Shown one piece after another: positions 58,182 to 64,000 of a DNA stretch of 64,000 nucleotides. The DNA comes from Anagrus nilaparvatae (lineage: Eukaryota; Arthropoda; Insecta; Hymenoptera; Mymaridae). The notes under the pieces are model-generated. The model was not told the origin of the DNA and made no database searches. It saw only the letters and a list, made by a program, of their open reading frames with translations. The stretch covers positions 7,086,501-7,150,500 of the forward strand of contig JAKSXM010000237.1 in the NCBI GenBank assembly GCA_022575985.1, read 5' to 3'. Every line of letters starts with the position of its first letter. Within the stretch, counting starts at the first letter, position 1. A program made the position numbers and the translations under genes.

Positions 58182-59340
58182 GTCAAGGCGCCAGCAATCT
58201 TAAATGCATCCAAAAATTTTTTCAGCACTAGAATGGATGCACCTCATTGAAACTTATGTATTTTTGGTCGCTGAAACCGATTTTGAAGGTTTCATCCATT
58301 TTCGGATGGCCAGTTTTGAGTAATGGACGCTATATACTAAAAAATCGGCGAAAAATTATCAAAATTGGTAATATCTTGAAAACAATAGCTAATTGAGCCT
58401 ATTTTGGGTACCCCAAGAAGGTTTTCGGGGTCACTGATCACGATTTTGAAGACAGATTTATAAAAAACAAAATGGCGGACTCAAAATGGCGTGTTTCTAA
58501 CCTCAGAAACGGAGATTTATGCTGTTTTAAGCATATTTACGTTGTCTAATAAGTTTTTCGAACCAATTATAAAGATTCTGAGGTCATATTTTTAATTTTC
58601 AAAATAACGGGCTAAAAATGGCGGATTCCTAACGTCAAAATCGATAATAAATGCTTTTTTAAGCATTAAAATGTCTTACATTTTAAGTTTTTGGGGTCGA
58701 TGATCACGATTCTGAGGTCAGATTTTTAATTTTCAAAATAGCGGGCTAAAAATGGCGGATTCCTAACCCCAAAATCGACAATAAGAACTATTTTAAGCAT
58801 TTAAACCTCAGAATCGTGATCACCGACCCCAAAAACTTAAAATGCAACACGTTTAAATGCTTAAATTGCTATTATTGTTGATTTTGAGGTTACGAATCCG
58901 TCATTTTTAGCCCGCTATTTTGAAAATTAAAAATATGTCCTCATAATTTTTATAACTGGTCCGAAAAACTTATTCGACAACGTAAATATGCTTAAAACAG
59001 CATAAATCGCCATTTCTGAGGTTAGAAACACGCCATTTTGAGTCCGCCATTTTGTTTTTTATAAATCTGTCTTCAATATCGTGATCAGCGACCCCAAAAA
59101 CTTTATTGGGGTACCCAAAATAGGCTCAATTAGCTATTGTTTTCAAGATATTACCAATCTTGCTAATTTTTCGCCGATTTTTTAGTATATAGCGTCCATT
59201 ACTCAAAACTGGCCATCCGAAAATGGATGAAACCTTCAAAATCGGTTTCAGCGACCAAAAATACACAAGTTTCAATGAGGTGCATCCATTCTAGTGTTGA
59301 AAAAATTTTTGGATGCATTTAACATTGCTGGCGCCTTGAC
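58182..59340. mobile_element. Palindromic MITE with TA target site
   Basis: This 1159-bp element reads almost the same on both strands. It starts GTCAAGGCGCCAGCAAT, ends with the near-complement and is flanked by TA on each side (58180-58181 and 59341-59342). The arms are about 560 bp with scattered mismatches around a centre near 58760, where short GGCTAAAAATGGCGGATTCC blocks repeat. The element sits inside the dispersed repeat. It has no ORF. TA targets fit the Tc1/mariner group. Confidence 0.8.
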
Positions 59341-59578
59341 TATATCTATTGAAAACGATATTTCTAGATATTGGTACTTTTATAGAAACAAATTAGGTAT
59401 TGCATCAATATTTAAAATAAAAAAAATGATTTGAGATTTTTTAATGAAAAAATTGTTGGTAAAACAATTAGGTCTTATTATCATAATGGTTGTGAAGTAT
59501 CACCGGTTACTTACATACATACATATTTACATATATCTCTATATATTATAAAGTTATAACCGCTGCCGCCGCTGTCGA
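59341..59578. repeat. Dispersed repeat remnant
   Basis: Continuation of the dispersed AT-rich repeat interrupted by the palindromic element, ending with short CATA microsatellite-like repeats. Confidence 0.6.
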
Positions 59579-59825
59579 ATGGCACCTTTGGGCCATCTGA
59601 CACTTTTGGGCCACACAATATGGTACTTTTGGGCCAGTCTGACACTTTTGGGCCACGCAATATGGTACTTTTGGGCCAGTCTGACACTTTTGGGCCACAC
59701 AATATGGTACTTTTGGGCCATTCTGACACTTTTGGGCCACTCTGACACTTTTGGGTCACGCAATATGGTACTTTTGGGCCATTCTGACACTTTTGGGCCA
59801 CTCTGACACTTTTGGGCCAATCTGC
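59579..59825. repeat. 42-bp minisatellite with ACTTTTGGGCCA half-units
   Basis: The unit is GACACTTTTGGGCCACACAA then TATGGTACTTTTGGGCCA and a short spacer. About five to six copies are present, and the ACTTTTGGGCCA core occurs about twice per unit. Open frames across it on both strands result from the period being a multiple of three. Confidence 0.85.
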
Positions 59826-60421
59826 ATCATTTCCATTTTCTTATTTATTGACAATTTTGGGCTAATTTGATACTTTCGGGCCAATAAGATACTACTGGGC
59901 AAAACCAGCTCTTGTGGGTCTAAGTGATTTTATTTTTTTTTATTTTTAAGCCGATAAATCAATTAATTATAAATCTATTAACGAATTTTAAAATAAAAGA
60001 AAAACAATATAATCAATATTTTTAATTGAAAGTAATTTTTAAAATTGTATTTAAAATTTTACATTTTTTGTTCTCATGACTAACCCACTTTTTCAATCAC
60101 TCAACGGGGGTTGGCGCTAGTATATATATATATATATATATACAAACACACATGCATAGATAGACTATTTTTTAAAAATCGATTTTTTAACTTCCTGGGG
60201 CCACAGAACTTGGTTATTGCAAACAAATCAAAAATTAAAATATTACCTATCACAAAGGATTTCTCTATGAGGAACCAGAAAACACTGGAAAATTAAGTTC
60301 CGTCAGCAATAGAAAAATTTAAGTTAATTTTTTATTATATAATTTTTCAGATAACAGACAATAGTAAAAATTATAAGAAATTATCAATATTTAAAATAAA
60401 ATTATAATAAATTCAACTTAC
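59826..60421. other. AT-rich spacer with TA microsatellite
   Basis: Three diverged outliers of the GGGCCA minisatellite core lie at 59850-59920. A (TA)n run is at about 60119-60141. A remnant of the dispersed repeat follows (60180-60300). No gene is seen. Confidence 0.5.
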
Positions 60422-60608
60422 AATGTATAAACGTTTTTTGTAGTGGAGCATTGTTTAGCACTCTTGGTTTTTGCGCCTTTTTTTTCGATCATAGGTATGC
60501 TCTTCTTTATTACAACTGTGATTAAAGTCGATGTCATGTAGCTTGAATGAAAACATGTCAGGTTCTAAATATAATTTAAATCTACAGTTTCCTTTAATGC
60601 AAGCAAAC
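60422..60608 (-). CDS. Candidate exon 2 of a FLYWCH zinc-finger gene (frameshifted)
   Basis: The exon starts after a CCACAG acceptor (exon base 60608) and ends before GTAAGT (60421). Its first base completes the split Ser codon left by the exon at 62816-62919, so phases match. It encodes FACIKGNCRFKLYLE, then LHDIDFNHSC, the second half of a FLYWCH-type finger with two Cys and a His region, and then a basic tail. In the sequence as given, an eight-A run at 60478-60485 (as T on plus) leads to a TAA at 60455-60457. A run one base shorter would keep the frame open to the donor. The copy is therefore either a pseudogene or affected by a homopolymer error. Confidence 0.65.
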
Positions 60609-61207
60609 CTGTGGATTAATAAATTAAATATAATTAATAAAATCGTTATTATTAAATACATAAAACGATTTTTTATTTTTATTTTTTTAAACGAGTTATT
60701 ACTCGATCTTTAAATTTTCAAACAGTTTTGAAAAGAAAATTAATTTTTTAGATTATTTTATATTAGATATGGTTATGTCGCTTTTGCTGTATTCTTTATA
60801 ATTTTTTTTTCTTCAGAAAAACGAATAATCAAATCCGCAGTATACAGCGACGTGACGGTGTAAACTGCACTCAAGTTTTTAAGCGCGAGTAATTCGACTT
60901 TCGTTCCTTTTTTTCGAACGAAAATACTTTACTTTAAATAGAAATATAGATGAATTCGTATTTTTTCGTTTTCAAGAAGTTATTTAATTTGAGCAAAACC
61001 TACCTTTTTTTATATATAGAAAATTTTTTTTTATAAAATAATGATCAATTTGCATTTCATTTTAAAATAAAAAAAAAGATATATTTATTATTAAAATTTT
61101 TGAAGGAGACATTTGTTTTAAATTTATTATATTTATAAATGTTATTATAATTATATTATATATTTTTTAACAAAAAATCTAATTTTAATTAATTAAACTT
61201 TAATAAT
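60609..61207. other. AT-rich intron-like spacer
   Basis: This lies between the two FLYWCH exons. It has a slightly GC-richer patch at 60840-60910 with no ORF or repeat that I can identify. Confidence 0.4.
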
Positions 61208-62705
61208 TTTTGATACTCGACAGTATTTTTTAAACAATTGAATTTTTAATGACCTTTTTTCGAGTAAATGGTGATATCAAATAAATTTACAAATTCATCA
61301 CCCCCACTTTTCATATGCGGATGCTAATTGTCATCTCTTTTTTTATTAAAGCATACAAAGCGGTGATATTTGATAAATTTTTAAACTTATTTAAAAATTT
61401 AAATTTTCGCGGATTTTAATGTCGGTACAGAAGGTACCTAGCGTTTCGATCAACACTAACACATAGATCTCATCAGTATGGCTGTGTGTGTTAGTGCATG
61501 TGCCACAGACGCTGATGTAAACACGTCCTTATTTTTCTTATATAGTTAACAAATGGCGATTTTAGCACTTGTGAGGATGACTCACATTGCTTCAGCCATC
61601 TGTTTCGTATATAGGAAATGATATTTATATATATATTTTATTAAATGAGTTGATGTTATAACTCAGAGCGTTATTAGGTCCAAGCTCCATATGAAAGTTA
61701 ATAATTTTTGATACTCGACAGTATTCTTAAACAATTGAATTTTTAATGACCTTTTTTCGAGTAAATGGTGATATCAAATAAATTTACAAATTCATCACCC
61801 CCACTTTTCATATGCGGATGCTAATTGTCATCTCTTTTTTTATTAAAGCATACAAAGCGGTGATATTTGATAAATTTTTAAACTTGTTTAAAAATTTAAA
61901 TTTTCGCGGATTTTAATGTCGGTACAGAAGGTACCTAGCGTTTCGATCAACACTAACACATAGATCTCATCAGTATGGCTGTGTGTGTTAGTGCATGTGC
62001 CGCAGACGCTGATGTAAACACGTCCTTATTTTTCTTATATAGTTAACAAATGGCGATTTTAGCACTTGTGAGGATGACTCACATTGCTTCAGCCATCTGT
62101 TTCGTATATAGGAAATGATATTTATATATATATTTTATTAAATGAGTTGATGTTATAACTCAGAGCGTTATTAGGTCCAAGCTCCATATGAAAGTTAATA
62201 ATTTTTGATACTCGACAGTATTTTTTAAAATATTGAATTTTTAATGACCTTTTTTCGAGTAAATGGTGATATCAAATAAATTTACAAATTCATCACCCCC
62301 ACTTTTCATATGCGGATGCTAATTGTCATCTCTTTTTGAAGCAATAAGAGTCATCCTCACAAGTGCTAAAATCGCCATTTGTTAACTATATAAGAAAAAT
62401 AAGGACGTGTTTACATCAGCGTCTGTGGCACATGCACTAACACACACAGCCATACTGATGAGATCTATGTGTTAGTGTTGATCGAAACGCTAGGTACCTT
62501 CTGTACCGACATTAAAATCCGCGAAAATTTAAATTTTTAAATAAGTTTAAAAATTTATGAAATATCACCGCTTTGTATGCTTTAATAAAAAAAGAGATGA
62601 CAATTAGCATCCGCATATGAAAAGTGGGGGTGATGAATTTGTAAATTTATTTGATATCACCATTTACTCGAAAAAAGGTCATTAAAAATTCAATTGTTTA
62701 AACTT
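61208..62705. repeat. 497-bp tandem repeat ending in an inverted copy
   Basis: Units start near 61211, 61709 and 62206 (TGATACTCGACAGTATT). The first two are full and nearly identical, and the third is cut at about 62335. Positions 62336-62700 then carry the reverse complement of the unit from the CACTTGTGAGGATGACTC segment back to CAATTGTTTAA. The unit contains GTGTTAGTGCATGTGCC and GGTACCTAGCGTTTCGATC. No ORF is seen. It lies within the putative intron of the FLYWCH gene. Confidence 0.87.
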
Positions 62706-62815
62706 TAATAAATTTTTTTTTTATCTGTGTAGTTATAGGTTTTTCTTAAAATACGGAAAAATTATTGCTAAGTAATTTCTTTTTGCATAATTTTATTAAA
62801 ATCTTATTTACTTAC

Positions 62816-62919
62816 GATTTATTGTCTCCTTTATTGTGTAAACGGAACCCGTGATACCACAATCTGTTCTTGTCATCGAACTCCGGAAAATCCTTACCCC
62901 ATTCTTTGTTCTCATCCAT
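62816..62919 (-). CDS. Candidate exon 1 of a FLYWCH zinc-finger gene
   Basis: This 104-bp exon runs from ATG (62917-62919) to a consensus donor AATC|GTAAGT at 62816/62815. It encodes about 34 residues beginning MDENKEWGKDFPEFDD, followed by RLWYHGFRLHNKGDNK, which matches the first half of a FLYWCH domain (hydrophobic strand, G-hydrophobic-R). It ends with two bases of a codon that the exon at 60608 completes. FLYWCH fingers bind DNA and in insects are often fused to MULE-derived transposase domains, such as the exon at 52994-53191. The gene would span about 10 kb, with its introns filled by repeats. No promoter was recognised. Confidence 0.65.
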
Positions 62920-63167
62920 TTTTATAATAAATATTTTAGATTGAATTATTCAAAAATATGGATTTATACGCTTCAAATCGAAAAAAATCTTTTCCGAATT
63001 TCTTAAAATTTGATTAAGAGGTTATGTTGCAAATGTTCACATAAGAAAAAATGTCCACCTTTCTATTAAAATTTTGTTATAGGCTACTTAATAACGACTA
63101 AAAATTTTAAACCTTCAACATTTTTACAAATTTTTATTTGACTATTTTAATTTGCATGCACAATATA
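62920..63167. other. Upstream region of the FLYWCH gene
   Basis: AT-rich, about 250 bp. No TATA box or initiator that I would trust. Confidence 0.35.
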
Positions 63168-63491
63168 CAGGAAACCCTCCGTATTCGCGGGTAATTGAGA
63201 CCGAAAAAACACCGCGAATAAGAAAATCCGCGAATAACGCGGGACTGGGACCGTAGTATATATATGTATGTATGTGCATAAAGTAAAACAAAAAAATTTT
63301 GAGAATGAAAATTATTTTATTGACAAGTGAAATAGAATGTTTATAACCAAAAATCTTGTGAAAAAAAAATTAATAAATGTGAACATTGCTACAAAACCGC
63401 GTAAAACCGAATTCAAATCCGCGAAAAAAGAATCCCGGTATATTTTGAAGAATCGCGTATATTTGAATCCGCGAATACGGGGGGTTTCCTG
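63168..63491. mobile_element. pogo/Tigger-like MITE
   Basis: This 324-bp element has imperfect TIRs. The left starts CAGGAAACCCTCCGTATTCG and the right end is the complement of CAGGAAACCCCCCGTATTCG. TA flanks both sides (63166-63167 and 63492-63493). CAGG-type ends with TA targets are typical of the pogo group. Several CCGCGAATA words recur inside. The 66-codon frame crossing it is incidental. Confidence 0.8.
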
Positions 63492-64000
63492 TACATTTAT
63501 ATTAATTAATTTACTATTTCTAATAAAAGAATCGTAATTCAGTAAAACTAAACTTTAATCAGCAAATTATATTGAAGTCATCAAATGAAATTGCGTTTTT
63601 ATATAGCCCTTTTTAATACATTCTGTATATAAAAACAATAACATCACGTGACCCGTGGCTCCCCACTTCAAAAGTAAATATGTATATAACTTTTTTGTAA
63701 TATATTAAAATTAATAAATTATCTTTAACAATATAATTTTAGTATACAGTTTGTTAAGATAAAAATTTTTATTAAAATTATCATTAAGATTTTATTACAC
63801 AATTTGAACTATTTCTAATAGGTATAACTTGTTGCGCTAAGACATGTTTACTGCAGAAATAAGTAAAGCTATATAGCGACTCTAGTCAATAGACGAGGAC
63901 AAAAAATTAGTTCTTTTCGCGCATTCCCCTTTATTACGCTGAGATGAGCAAGTGAGATTAACCGATTATTTCTACAAGTGCTTATTAAAAAAGTAAAATA
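63492..64000. other. AT-rich sequence to window end
   Basis: I see no gene, RNA or repeat boundary in this stretch. Confidence 0.4.

Noticed and set aside
59511..59820. Overlapping ORFs with a repeated GPKVPYC/AQKCQ pattern
   Set aside because: They are translations of the 42-bp minisatellite, open in several frames because the period is a multiple of three.
61640..61700. tRNA-like B-box (GGTCCAAGCTCC) in the 497-bp unit
   Set aside because: No convincing A-box at the proper distance and no cloverleaf, so a SINE origin is not supported.

Overview
The window is AT-rich eukaryotic DNA. Its retrotransposon types, Helitron and piggyBac-like families and intron-containing gene fragments fit an arthropod, most likely an insect. 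The species cannot be named from the sequence. Nearly everything is transposable elements nested in one another. Host-type coding sequence is limited to a few candidate exons on the minus strand.

1-23.4 kb. A dispersed AT-rich repeat carries a 5'-truncated LINE tail (1084-1689, minus) and a complete Gypsy-type LTR retrotransposon (2388-14636). The LTRs of this element are nearly identical. It has an intact gag, a canonical -1 frameshift site, a broken pol and an extra zinc-knuckle ORF after pol. Two arms of a large inverted duplication (15.3-16.5 and 21.6-22.7 kb) follow, with two tandem non-autonomous Helitrons (16.5-21.4 kb) between them. The right arm holds an inverted copy of the LTR element's target site without the element, which fixes the insertion point and a 4-bp duplication.

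23.4-35.5 kb. Unassigned AT-rich DNA is followed by three tandem 0.73-kb units, two of them carrying the same piggyBac-like MITE. After these come a TIR element, a long-TIR element and two copies of a palindromic foldback element.

35.5-46.5 kb. A second LTR element sits inside the second foldback copy. It encodes a Gag with one zinc knuckle. A TTTAAAC slippery heptamer lies directly on the gag stop codon. The downstream ORF contains an OTU-like cysteine-protease signature, and no reverse transcriptase is visible. The 3' part is non-coding and holds tandem repeats, and the 3' LTR is truncated.

46.5-64 kb. This part holds a candidate first exon of a cathepsin-type protein (I29 propeptide), a small MITE, an RT-bearing LINE fragment and three candidate exons of a FLYWCH/MULE-like gene on the minus strand. 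One of those exons has a homopolymer frameshift. Between and around them lie a mariner-type TIR element, a 1.16-kb palindrome with TA ends, minisatellites, a tandem-plus-inverted 0.5-kb repeat and a pogo-like MITE.

No rRNA, tRNA, CRISPR array or prokaryotic feature was seen. Boundaries were read by eye and are approximate where stated.
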